Below, piece by piece: positions 16,765-23,004 of a stretch of 44,672 nt of DNA; position 1 is the stretch's first letter, and each line of letters opens with the position of its first letter. Location of the stretch: positions 1 through 44,672 of the forward strand of contig NZ_CAMJOS010000028.1 of NCBI RefSeq assembly GCF_946407605.1, given 5' to 3'. Origin of the DNA: an uncultured Prevotella sp. (GTDB taxonomy: Bacteria > Bacteroidota > Bacteroidia > Bacteroidales > Bacteroidaceae). The notes under the pieces are model-generated. The model was given only the letters and a program-made list of their open reading frames with translations, ran no database searches and was not told the origin of the DNA. Position numbers and translations under genes: made by a program.

Positions 16765-17478
16765 ATGAACATCATCATCATTGGAGCCACATCGGGCATT
16801 GGCAAAGCCTTGTTTGAGAAATATGCCATTGACGGAAACCGTATCGGTATCGTTGGGCGACGAACACACATGCTGGATGAACTCCGCCAGCAACACCCGG
16901 AATGCACTATCACGGCAACGGCCGACATCACCAAACAAGACGAGGTAGAGAGAGCCATCCATGACTTCACCAAAGAACTCGGCCATGTGGATTTAGCCAT
17001 AGTCTGCTCTGGAACGGGCGAGATTAACCCCACGCTTGACTACGCATTGGAACGCCCTACGCTTGACACCAACGTGATGGGTTGGACATACGTCATTGAC
17101 ACGCTCTTCCATTTGTTTGAGCAACAGGCGCACGGTCATCTTGTTGCCATTACGTCGGCTGGTGGACTGAGAGGTGAGCCGATGGCACCAGCCTACAGCG
17201 CGACGAAGGCCTATCAAATCAACTATATGGAAGCCTTGCGCAAAAAGGCTTTCAAGTCAGGCGGAAAAGTCATCGTCACTGACATCCGGCCAGGTCTTGT
17301 CAATACGGCAATGGCCAAAGGCGAGGGTCTCTTCTGGGTGATGCCTGTCGAAAAGGTTGCCAGCCAAATATGTGCAGCCATTCGCAAGCGCAAGTCTAAA
17401 GTATATGTCACAAAGCGTTGGCACGTTCTCGCCATTATCAACAAGAATTTACCATTCACATTATATAAAAGAATGTAA
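16765..17478 (+). CDS. short-chain dehydrogenase/reductase
   Basis: This 237-residue enzyme is a classical SDR. It shows the nucleotide-binding GATSGIGKA (residues 7-15), a Rossmann fold, and the catalytic YSATK (Tyr and Lys), with Ser supplied by the preceding VAITSAGG. It would oxidise or reduce an alcohol/ketone with NAD(P)(H); the substrate cannot be told from sequence. An earlier in-frame ATG at 16711 overlaps the BRO-N gene; the start MNIIIIGATSGIG at 16765 fits the family. It follows the BRO-N stop by 10 bases, so co-transcription is likely. Confidence 0.88.
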   Translation: MNIIIIGATSGIGKALFEKYAIDGNRIGIVGRRTHMLDELRQQHPECTITATADITKQDEVERAIHDFTKELGHVDLAIVCSGTGEINPTLDYALERPTLDTNVMGWTYVIDTLFHLFEQQAHGHLVAITSAGGLRGEPMAPAYSATKAYQINYMEALRKKAFKSGGKVIVTDIRPGLVNTAMAKGEGLFWVMPVEKVASQICAAIRKRKSKVYVTKRWHVLAIINKNLPFTLYKRM

Positions 17479-17528
17479 CTTCGTATTTTAGAAAATAGAT
17501 AAATCGGAATTTACTTAAATACCTAATT

Positions 17529-18440
17529 ATGAATAAGACAACTCAACTTGTTTTCGTGACCATAGCTTTAGTATGCGTTGGATGTTCGCAACAGTTTTGG
17601 GACAACCTTAAGATGATAAACGACGGCTATCAGAATGCTTTCACTTATCAAGGGGCACTCGAGAAGAAATACGCAGCAAACGGTTCCTATCAGGTGGAAT
17701 CATATTCGTTGGCTGACAATGATGAGAAGATAAAGAGCCACGACATCTATTATCCAACGGTGTTGAAGACATCCACAAAGAAATGGCCACTCGTCGTCAT
17801 AGCCAACGGTACAGGAATGCCAGCTAAATTTTACCCCGCCATCTTCAAACATCTGGCTTCGTGGGGTTTTATAGTTGTAGGCAATCAGGAAGAATGGACA
17901 TGGGAAGGCAAGTCGGTGAGCAAATCGCAGGAAGTAGTCATCGCTGAAGGCAAAAACCCTAAGAGTCCGCTCTACAATAAGGTTGACACGGAACACATAG
18001 GACTTGTCGGTCACTCTCAGGGTGGTATGGCTGTCTATACAGCAGCATCGCGATTCAGCAACAGCCATCGCTACAAGGCACTATGCACACAAAGCGGCAC
18101 GGCGGTCATGCTGGCCGACAGTCTCGGATGGGATTTTCTGAAAGGAGTAAAGGCCCCCATGCTGATGATGGGTGGCTGCGGAGGTGTTGATGCCAATGCG
18201 CTCAGCAAGCTTGATGATATGGTAAAATCATACAATGCCATCGGCTCGAAGCAGAAGGTTCTTGGAAGGATCAAGAATACGGATCATGGCGACATGCTAA
18301 AACGTGGCGATGCCTACATGACAGCATGGATGCGTTATTGGCTCTGTGGCGACAAAGAAGCCGCAAAGTGCTTTATCGGAACATCTGCAGAAATACTGTC
18401 CAATGGAAGCTGGCAGGACGTTAGACGGACAGGCCTTTAA
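17529..18440 (+). CDS. alpha/beta-hydrolase lipoprotein (cutinase/dienelactone-type fold)
   Basis: This 303-residue protein has a lipoprotein signal with lipobox VCVGC (Cys 19) and an alpha/beta-hydrolase domain. The nucleophile elbow GHSQGG lies near residue 162, an oxyanion-side loop VVIANGTGMP near residue 90, and the likely catalytic His in TDHGDM near residue 256. The arrangement is that of PET-hydrolase/chlorophyllase-like esterases, so an ester substrate outside the cytoplasm is plausible but unproved. It begins 50 bases after the SDR gene, with no clear -7 box in between. Confidence 0.8.
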   Translation: MNKTTQLVFVTIALVCVGCSQQFWDNLKMINDGYQNAFTYQGALEKKYAANGSYQVESYSLADNDEKIKSHDIYYPTVLKTSTKKWPLVVIANGTGMPAKFYPAIFKHLASWGFIVVGNQEEWTWEGKSVSKSQEVVIAEGKNPKSPLYNKVDTEHIGLVGHSQGGMAVYTAASRFSNSHRYKALCTQSGTAVMLADSLGWDFLKGVKAPMLMMGGCGGVDANALSKLDDMVKSYNAIGSKQKVLGRIKNTDHGDMLKRGDAYMTAWMRYWLCGDKEAAKCFIGTSAEILSNGSWQDVRRTGL

Positions 18441-18470
18441 ATTCCAATTTAACGAATAACAAACAGCTTT

Positions 18471-18815
18471 ATGGTTATCAAACAATTCACCCAGGAAGGA
18501 ATAGACCTCGTTGCAAAGATGGCTGCGGGAGTCTGGGGTAAGGAACAAGGTGCTCATAGTTCTGAAGTAGCCCGTATCTTCTGCCAGCATTTGACCAGAT
18601 ACAGTTTGTATTCTGCTGATTTGGCATTTCAGGCAGAAGACGAAGAAGGCCTTCAGGCCATCGCCTTTGCATGGCTGCCAGGCGACACCAACGATGCTGC
18701 TTTATGGTTGCGGAGCCAATTTCCCAATATGACATACACAAAAAGAACCGTCCCTTTTGTGTACCTTTTGTGTATTGCTTCATCAATGGTCTCGTCTGCT
18801 CTTTCAATCCTGTAG
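18471..18815 (+). pseudogene. truncated acetyltransferase-like gene
   Basis: The first 88 or so residues (MVIKQFTQEGIDLVAKMAAGVWG...SADLAFQAEDEEGLQAIAFAWLPGDTNDAALWLRSQF) resemble the N-terminus of a GNAT-type acetyltransferase seen in Prevotella. After codon 88 the frame runs into the TACACAAA-type repeat (18735-18763) and then a short unrelated tail to a stop at 18815. The conserved acetyl-CoA loop is missing, so the product is probably inactive. The tail reads through the antisense strand of a HEPN fragment. Confidence 0.6.
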
Positions 18816-18859
18816 CGGACAAGTGAACACCTGCTCTGTTCGTCTAAGGTCTCGTTCAT
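18653..18859 (-). pseudogene. HEPN toxin gene fragment fused to repeat
   Basis: The first 28 residues (MNETLDEQSRCSLVRYRIER, then ADETIDEA) match the start of HEPN-domain proteins paired with MNT nucleotidyltransferases. From about 18776 downward the frame passes into the TACACAAA-type repeat and then into the antisense of the acetyltransferase-like gene. The RX4-6H RNase motif of HEPN lies in the lost C-terminal part, so no toxin activity is expected. The ATG overlaps the MNT stop by four bases, the usual antitoxin-toxin coupling. Confidence 0.65.
18735..18776 (+). repeat. TACACAAA-type palindromic repeat, copy 2
   Basis: TACACAAAA (18735-18743) and TTTTGTGTA (18755-18763) are inverted around AGAACCGTCCC; an extra CCTTTTGTGTATT follows. 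The core TACACAAAAAGAACCGTCCC is identical to copy 1 in the reverse direction. It lies where two convergent genes lose their 3' ends. Confidence 0.85.
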
Positions 18860-19179
18860 ATTCTTATGCCTTCATTCATTACATTAATATAGAAGGGAGT
18901 CTTAAACGGACGATTCTCCCATTGTTTGCGGAGCATAATCATTGGACTGACAAGGACGCCTGTGGCCAACTCAATTTCATACAGTTCGCCTGCCAATTCA
19001 TCCTCATGCTTCAAATCACGGCGGTCTCCATCGAGCAGTATCAGCACGTCAATGTCGCTGTCGGGACGGGCATCGCCACGAGCCTCAGAGCCATAGAGGA
19101 TAGCCGTCGCAGTTGGGTCAACGCGCCGTATAGCCTGACTAATTTGATTGACAATGTCTTTCCTGCTCATATTCGCCAT
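18856..19179 (-). CDS. MNT-type nucleotidyltransferase (orphan antitoxin)
   Basis: This 107-residue minimal nucleotidyltransferase carries the signature YGSEARGDARPDSDIDVLILL (residues about 27-46), including GSxARG and the metal-binding DSDID. In HEPN-MNT systems such proteins AMPylate and silence the HEPN RNase. Here the HEPN partner is truncated, so this is an orphan. A longer frame opens further upstream, but the -7 box at 19203-19195 places the start at 19179 or at the ATG nine bases later (19170). The remaining protein looks intact. Confidence 0.85.
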   Translation of the reverse strand: MANMSRKDIVNQISQAIRRVDPTATAILYGSEARGDARPDSDIDVLILLDGDRRDLKHEDELAGELYEIELATGVLVSPMIMLRKQWENRPFKTPFYINVMNEGIRI

Positions 19180-19194
19180 TATATGTTTCACATT

Positions 19195-19203
19195 GCAAAG
19201 ATA
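19195..19203 (-). promoter_or_regulatory. -7 box of the MNT gene
   Basis: TATCTTTGC on the minus strand, 15 bases before the ATG at 19179. Confidence 0.7.
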
Positions 19204-19247
19204 TAAAGTATTTCTGAAACTTCCAAATTTTCGCTGAGAAATTACTG

Positions 19248-19391
19248 TGTTGCAGTTGTTGCAGTGTTGCAGTTCCAAAATAGGTTATATGAAAGTCAAA
19301 AATTAACTCTATATTTATATATAAATATAGAAGTATTTTTAGGGTGTGGGAATAGCTTCTCGAGAACTGCAACACTGCAACAACTGCAACA
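19248..19391. repeat. 144-bp dyad element: 28-bp CTGCAAC arms with a central palindrome
   Basis: The arms 19248-19275 and 19364-19391 are perfect reverse complements of 28 bases built from TTGCAG/CTGCAA units. The centre 19308-19331 is a perfect 24-base A/T palindrome. Both share one axis, between 19319 and 19320; the flanks between them pair only poorly. It lies between the divergent MNT and HU promoters. An origin, regulatory site or MITE-like insert are all possible. Confidence 0.85.
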
Positions 19392-19482
19392 GTTTTTGTC
19401 AATATATTCTGGAATGAAAAAAATATCGCAGAAAAATGAAAAATTTCTTGTGAAGTATTCGTGAACCGCAATGAAAAGTTTT

Positions 19483-19491
19483 TACCTTTGC
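19483..19491 (+). promoter_or_regulatory. -7 box of the HU-HIG gene
   Basis: TACCTTTGC gives a predicted start near 19498 and therefore a leader of about 240 bases before the ATG at 19737, much longer than at other genes here. Confidence 0.7.
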
Positions 19492-19511
19492 ATTGTCAAA
19501 TTGAAGAAGCG

Positions 19512-19599
19512 GACAGGCGGTCTTTAAAGGTAAAAATTGCGAGGATTAAATCTAGAAATTGCGCGCATTAATGGTAACAATTGTTTTCCTTAATGGTAC
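19512..19599 (+). repeat. four imperfect 22-bp repeats in the HU leader
   Basis: Units start at 19512, 19534, 19556 and 19578. AAATTGCG recurs at 19534 and 19556, and TTAATGGTA at 19568 and 19590, both exactly 22 bases apart. Neighbouring units agree at about 14-16 of 22 bases. Confidence 0.55.
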
Positions 19600-19652
19600 C
19601 TTCTGGAAGTGAAACAAGGCGACAACGAGAGAATTAACAAAATTATTTACAA

Positions 19653-19708
19653 ACATTTGAGCATTCCCGTCAAGCGGGAAAGCGGCGTAAGCCAAAAGGG
19701 CTCAATGT
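19653..19708 (+). ncRNA. possible three-way-junction leader RNA upstream of HU gene
   Basis: A 9-bp closing stem (19653-19662 with 19700-19708, one bulged T) encloses two hairpins: TTCCCG/CGGGAA (19664-19669, 19675-19680) with a 5-base loop, and GGC GTAA GCC (19684-19693) with a GNRA-type tetraloop. It ends 28 bases before the ATG. I do not match it to a known riboswitch. Confidence 0.45.
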
Positions 19709-19736
19709 ATTAAACTATTTAAAAACTAATTGAATT

Positions 19737-20339
19737 ATGGCTATTAAAGTAATTGCACAGCGACGTGAAGTAAAGCTTGGTAAGAACCCTGGAAAGAAGT
19801 TCGTGATGCGTCCCGACCTCTACATCCCCATCCAGGAAAAGAAGGTGTTCGCAGAGGCCAGTACCCACAGCGGTATCTCTGCAGGTGTGATCAAGGCGGC
19901 TTGGGATGCCGCAGGTGAAGTAATCCGCACGTGGGCCACTGAGGGTCACAGCGTACCCCTGCCCGGTCTGGGAACGATGCGCTTCGGCGTCCGCTCTAAG
20001 GCAGTGGCTGACCTTGAGGACGTGAAAGCCAACCTGATTAGCACTCGCCGCATCATCTTCACCCCCAACGTGGACGTGAAAGACGAGCTGAAGAACACCA
20101 GTATCCAGATCACCTGTCTGGACGAGAACGGCAACGTGCTGAAGCGCGTGACCAGCGGCGACAGCGGCGAGATCGAGGACCCTGAGGAGAACGGTTCTAC
20201 GGAATCTGGGAACAACGGATCTACGGAGAACGGCGGCAACAACTCGAACACGAATCCCACGAATCCCACGAATGGTGACAACACTGGAGGCAACTCTGGT
20301 GGCGACGGAGGCAACTCTGGCGACGACGGGTATAATTAA
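19737..20339 (+). CDS. HU-HIG family DNA-binding protein
   Basis: This 200-residue protein has an HU/IHF-related domain of the Bacteroidales HU-HIG type (about residues 1-125). Key segments are MAIKVIAQRREVKLGKNPGK, FAEASTHSGISAGVIKAAWDAAGEVIRTWATEGHSVPLPGLGTMRFGVR, and RRIIFTPNVDVKDELKNTSIQITC. It would bind DNA non-specifically, perhaps bending it. Residues 135-200 are a low-complexity tail rich in Gly, Asn, Ser, Thr, Asp, with repeats such as TNPTNPTNG and GGNSGGDGGNSGDDG, which looks like a minisatellite expansion. It is followed by the smalltalk gene. Confidence 0.88.
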   Translation: MAIKVIAQRREVKLGKNPGKKFVMRPDLYIPIQEKKVFAEASTHSGISAGVIKAAWDAAGEVIRTWATEGHSVPLPGLGTMRFGVRSKAVADLEDVKANLISTRRIIFTPNVDVKDELKNTSIQITCLDENGNVLKRVTSGDSGEIEDPEENGSTESGNNGSTENGGNNSNTNPTNPTNGDNTGGNSGGDGGNSGDDGYN

Positions 20340-20340
20340 G

Positions 20341-20372
20341 GTGAAAGGTGAAAGGTGAAGGGTGAAGGGAGG
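20341..20372 (+). repeat. GTGAAAG 7-bp tandem repeat after the HU gene
   Basis: Four near-perfect copies (GTGAAAG twice, GTGAAGG twice) then GAGG, starting right after the HU stop codon. Confidence 0.75.
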
Positions 20373-20446
20373 ATAGTTGAGTCATCCGGAGGGCTCGACA
20401 CTCCTCAACCAGAAAACATTAAAGATTAAACATTAAGATTTTAATT

Positions 20447-20563
20447 ATGAAAAAGAACAACGTTATCGAGATTGTGGCGAAGGTTCTAGTAGCCGCACTC
20501 ACAGCATTCCTCACAGCCATAACAACTACCAGTTGCTTGGGACATGGACCAATAGCATTGTAA
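20447..20563 (+). CDS. smalltalk protein (38 residues)
   Basis: This tiny protein starts with MKKNNVIEIVAKVLVAALTA and continues FLTAITTTSCLGHGPIAL. It has a basic N-terminus and one hydrophobic helix, and it matches the Bacteroidales 'smalltalk' family by size, composition and position after an HU-like gene. A Cys late in the hydrophobic stretch (TTSC) could be a lipobox-like site. The function is unknown; a small membrane or secreted peptide is the plain reading. An A/T repeat (20412-20446) precedes it. In many Bacteroidales loci an amidase gene follows; here there is a terminator instead. Confidence 0.8.
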   Translation: MKKNNVIEIVAKVLVAALTAFLTAITTTSCLGHGPIAL

Positions 20564-20589
20564 GAGGAAAGAGGAGCAAACAGAGAGAT

Positions 20590-20630
20590 ACACCGGCCCA
20601 GAGATGGGCCGGTGTGTTTGATATTGGTTT
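20590..20630 (+). terminator. hairpin after smalltalk gene
   Basis: ACACCGGCCCA (20590-20600) pairs perfectly with TGGGCCGGTGT (20605-20615) around a GAGA tetraloop; the following bases are T-rich but without a long T run. Confidence 0.7.
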
Positions 20631-20684
20631 CTTAATTTATGCGAATTTTTAGGGTATTAGTGCATTGTTCGGGAAGAAAATAGT

Positions 20685-20693
20685 TACTTTTGC
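20685..20693 (+). promoter_or_regulatory. -7 box of the Fic gene
   Basis: TACTTTTGC, giving a leader of about 90 bases before the ATG at 20789. Confidence 0.6.
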
Positions 20694-20788
20694 AGGAGAA
20701 AAAGGGTGCAAAATGGGCGAAAAAATGGCATTTGTGCACGATAAATTCAACATAGAATACCAATAACGAAACAAATATGTAAAGTTTT

Positions 20789-21613
20789 ATGATAAAACCA
20801 ATGTACCAAGTATCGGCAGAATCAATTAAGTTGATTGCCGAAATTTCAGAACAGATTGGAATACTGGAGACACTCACCGGTCACAAGCCAGAAGCGCGAG
20901 AAGAGGCGTTTAATCCTTTCGTGGAAGATGATCTTTTCCGTGCGCACGAAAATATGGTGGACGCATTGAGCGAGGGGATAGGTCGATACTATCAGAACGA
21001 CCAGCGCATCAATCTGCACATGAAGATGCTCTTCGACTGGTTGAATAATACTGACGAGCATCCACTCATCAGCAGTTGCATTTTTCATTACGAAATGACC
21101 GCCATTCACCCCTTTTCCGAGGGTAATGAACGCCTGGGATTGTGCTGGCAGTGGTTGCTTTTGGTGCGTTGGCGCCCCATTCTGGCCGGTCTTCCATTCG
21201 AAACGACGGTAGTAGAGCGCCAGCAGGAATATCGCCGCGTATTGGCTTATATCGGTGAAAACGCAAAAACGAGCCATTTCATCGAGTTCATTTTGCGCTG
21301 TTTGCTGGATATCATACAACAGGAGGTAAAGAATAAAGTAGAGAATAAAGTAAAGAATAAAAGTAGAGAAAAAGTACAGGATAACTCGCAGAAAAAGGCC
21401 GTAGATGAGGACATTGAGACCCATTTGACCAAGTCAGAAGGGCGTATAGTCAAGCTGCTGGCCGAAGATCCTCGTATTACCATAGGAGCTATATCCCACA
21501 AACTACAGCTGTCAGAGGCCGGCGTAAACAAGGCTTTAGCGGGTTTGCGCAAGAAGGGAATCATAGAACGTATAGGCGCCAACAAGAACGGCTCCTGGAA
21601 AGTAAACATCTAA
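20789..21613 (+). CDS. degenerate Fic protein with winged-helix tail
   Basis: This 274-residue protein resembles Bacteroidales Fic proteins (about 330-370 residues) but is altered. Fic enzymes transfer AMP to proteins through HPFx[D/E]GNGRxxR; here residues 107-118 read HPFSEGNERLGL, so the Gly before Arg is Glu and the second Arg is Leu. The N-terminal region is shorter by roughly 60 residues and the inhibitory S/TxxxE(G/N) helix is not visible. A purine-rich repeat encodes KNKVENKVKNKSREKV (about residues 181-196), linking to a winged-helix domain (TKSEGRIVKLLAEDPRITIGAISHKLQLSEAGVNKALAGLRKKGIIER). It may now act as a regulator rather than an AMPylase (inference). Confidence 0.8.
   Translation: MIKPMYQVSAESIKLIAEISEQIGILETLTGHKPEAREEAFNPFVEDDLFRAHENMVDALSEGIGRYYQNDQRINLHMKMLFDWLNNTDEHPLISSCIFHYEMTAIHPFSEGNERLGLCWQWLLLVRWRPILAGLPFETTVVERQQEYRRVLAYIGENAKTSHFIEFILRCLLDIIQQEVKNKVENKVKNKSREKVQDNSQKKAVDEDIETHLTKSEGRIVKLLAEDPRITIGAISHKLQLSEAGVNKALAGLRKKGIIERIGANKNGSWKVNI
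21326..21378 (+). repeat. purine-rich tandem repeat in the Fic gene linker
   Basis: Repeats of the type GAATAAAGTA(A/G)A run in frame between the Fic domain and the winged helix. Confidence 0.65.
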
Positions 21614-21673
21614 CGTTTTACTAAAAGATATATTTTATAAAATACTCGGAATCAAACTATTATAATTAAAAGC

Positions 21674-21710
21674 AAAGAGAGGATTGCAGTCAACTGCGGT
21701 CCTCTCTTTT
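21674..21710 (+). terminator. terminator after the Fic gene
   Basis: AAAGAGAGGA (21674-21683) pairs with TCCTCTCTTT (21700-21709), with further pairing inside; the stem ends in a T run on either strand. Confidence 0.8.
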
Positions 21711-21714
21711 GACT

Positions 21715-22020
21715 TCTGAGCCGCACTTTTACCCCCTCTGACACCAGCCTCAGCGCCCTCGACGACTGCGATTCCGATTATTTTACACTTTCACGCGCTC
21801 AACATCTTCCATTTTCACCACCCTCTTAATGAATTTTTAGCCACACCAACCAACAGTCTCCTAACCCTTCTTTAACACTCCCCTACCCTTCGACCGAAAT
21901 CTCGTCATCAAGAAAAAGCACCTATAGCCACCATAGACCTCAGCCTCAACCAAGCGACCCAAGCAAGTACGAACGACCGCTCGTTAGTCCTGCACACCAA
22001 CGCATAACAAAGAAAATAAT
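21715..22020. other. G-poor, C-rich non-coding stretch
   Basis: No open frame of convincing length or quality lies here on either strand. By hand count, 21721-22020 has about 110 C and 35 G on the plus strand, a much stronger skew than its neighbours. It may be a decayed gene, a non-coding RNA, or a region under unusual replication or transcription strand bias. No clear hairpin or repeat structure stands out. Confidence 0.5.
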
Positions 22021-22030
22021 CTTGACAGAA

Positions 22031-22060
22031 AAATAAAGGCTCGCCAAGCGGCAAGCCTTA
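22031..22060 (-). terminator. terminator for the leftward lipoprotein gene
   Basis: AAGGCT(C)GCC AAGC GGC(A)AGCCTT forms a stem (22036-22059); on the minus strand TTTATTTTTC follows. Confidence 0.75.
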
Positions 22061-22141
22061 TAATAATGTTAAATATTTTCTTTCGTGTTAATTTGACACT
22101 ATTACAATCTCACACCCCGAACCGACAAAAAACGGGTTGTG

Positions 22142-22891
22142 TTACTCCTCTATCTTCTTATAGTAAGCGTGAGGTCCGTCGGGGAATTGGAAGACGAGAG
22201 AGTCGGGTGTAAGCATCAGGAGATGGGTGGTGTCGACAGAGAGAACGGTTTCGTTGCCCAGCGTGTCGAGGCCGACCTCAGTGAACAGAAAATTGCCCCC
22301 AGCGATGTGCCACTCACGATAGCGCTTCAGCTTCGGATATTCTACGGGCAGCACCTCGTCGGTGGTGTGGGCGCGCTGCGAGCCACGGGTGAAGCACATA
22401 TTGTCGGGCTTGATGACGAAGGTGTACTCCTGGGGGATGCTGAGCAGCTCGCGGATGGAATCGGGCAGGCTGTTTTCCTTCTGACGCTGCGAGAGGCCCT
22501 CCATATCGGCACGCTCGCGCAACGTGGGCAGCACCTGACGGCCCCACTGTCCCATGAGGTCCTCGATGACAATAACCATATCGGCCAGCGTGCTGTCCTG
22601 CGCGTTGGGCACGATAGCCAGTTTGTCGCCAATGCGAATCTGTCCAAACACCTGATGGCAGCGTGAGGCCTCAAGGATATTGAGGGTATCGGGATCGCTG
22701 CCGTCGTAGTCGAGGGTCAGGAACACGAGGATGGTGTCGTTACAACCGTCGCAGGCCAGTCCATAGATGGTCTCGTCGGCTATAGCCTCAGCATTCTCGG
22801 TCTGCAGCGCAGCGGCTTCCCCACCCGCTTTTTCTCCGGCACAGCCCACCATGAGGGCCGTCATCATCATCGGAAATAATGCTTTCTTCAT
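22142..22891 (-). CDS. lipoprotein of unknown function
   Basis: This 249-residue lipoprotein has its lipobox at LMVGC (Cys 17) and an Ala/Glu-rich spacer. The body (about residues 38-249) starts ETIYGLACDGCNDTILVFLTLDYDGSDPDTLNILEASR and ends with beta-rich segments EWHIAGGNFLFTEVGLDTLG and LVFQFPDGPHAYYKK. The CDGCND motif is notable but I know no function for it. Homologues in Prevotella/Bacteroides are annotated as hypothetical or lipoprotein. It is expressed alone from a -7 box at 22921-22913. Confidence 0.75.
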   Translation of the reverse strand: MKKALFPMMMTALMVGCAGEKAGGEAAALQTENAEAIADETIYGLACDGCNDTILVFLTLDYDGSDPDTLNILEASRCHQVFGQIRIGDKLAIVPNAQDSTLADMVIVIEDLMGQWGRQVLPTLRERADMEGLSQRQKENSLPDSIRELLSIPQEYTFVIKPDNMCFTRGSQRAHTTDEVLPVEYPKLKRYREWHIAGGNFLFTEVGLDTLGNETVLSVDTTHLLMLTPDSLVFQFPDGPHAYYKKIEE

Positions 22892-22912
22892 TGCTTTCTG
22901 TCTAATTTTGGG

Positions 22913-22921
22913 GCAAAGTTA
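22913..22921 (-). promoter_or_regulatory. -7 box of the unknown lipoprotein gene
   Basis: TAACTTTGC on the minus strand, 22 bases before the ATG at 22891. Confidence 0.7.
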
Positions 22922-22943
22922 ATAATTATTTCACAATATACAA

Positions 22944-22973
22944 TTGATAATTGACTTTTTTTTTGTACCTTTG
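22944..22973 (+). promoter_or_regulatory. promoter of the carboxyltransferase gene
   Basis: TTG (22944-22946), 19-base spacer, then TACCTTTG (22966-22973), fitting the -33/-7 pattern. The ATG follows at 23005. Confidence 0.7.
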
Positions 22974-23004
22974 TCGCGTTTTATGAAATCATCATATACA
23001 GATT

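Noticed and set aside
19534..19599. CRISPR-like array in the HU leader
   Set aside because: The units are 22 bases, imperfect, tandem and have no spacers; no cas gene is present.
19653..19708. hammerhead-type ribozyme at the three-way junction
   Set aside because: The conserved core bases (CUGANGA and GAAA at the junction) are not present.
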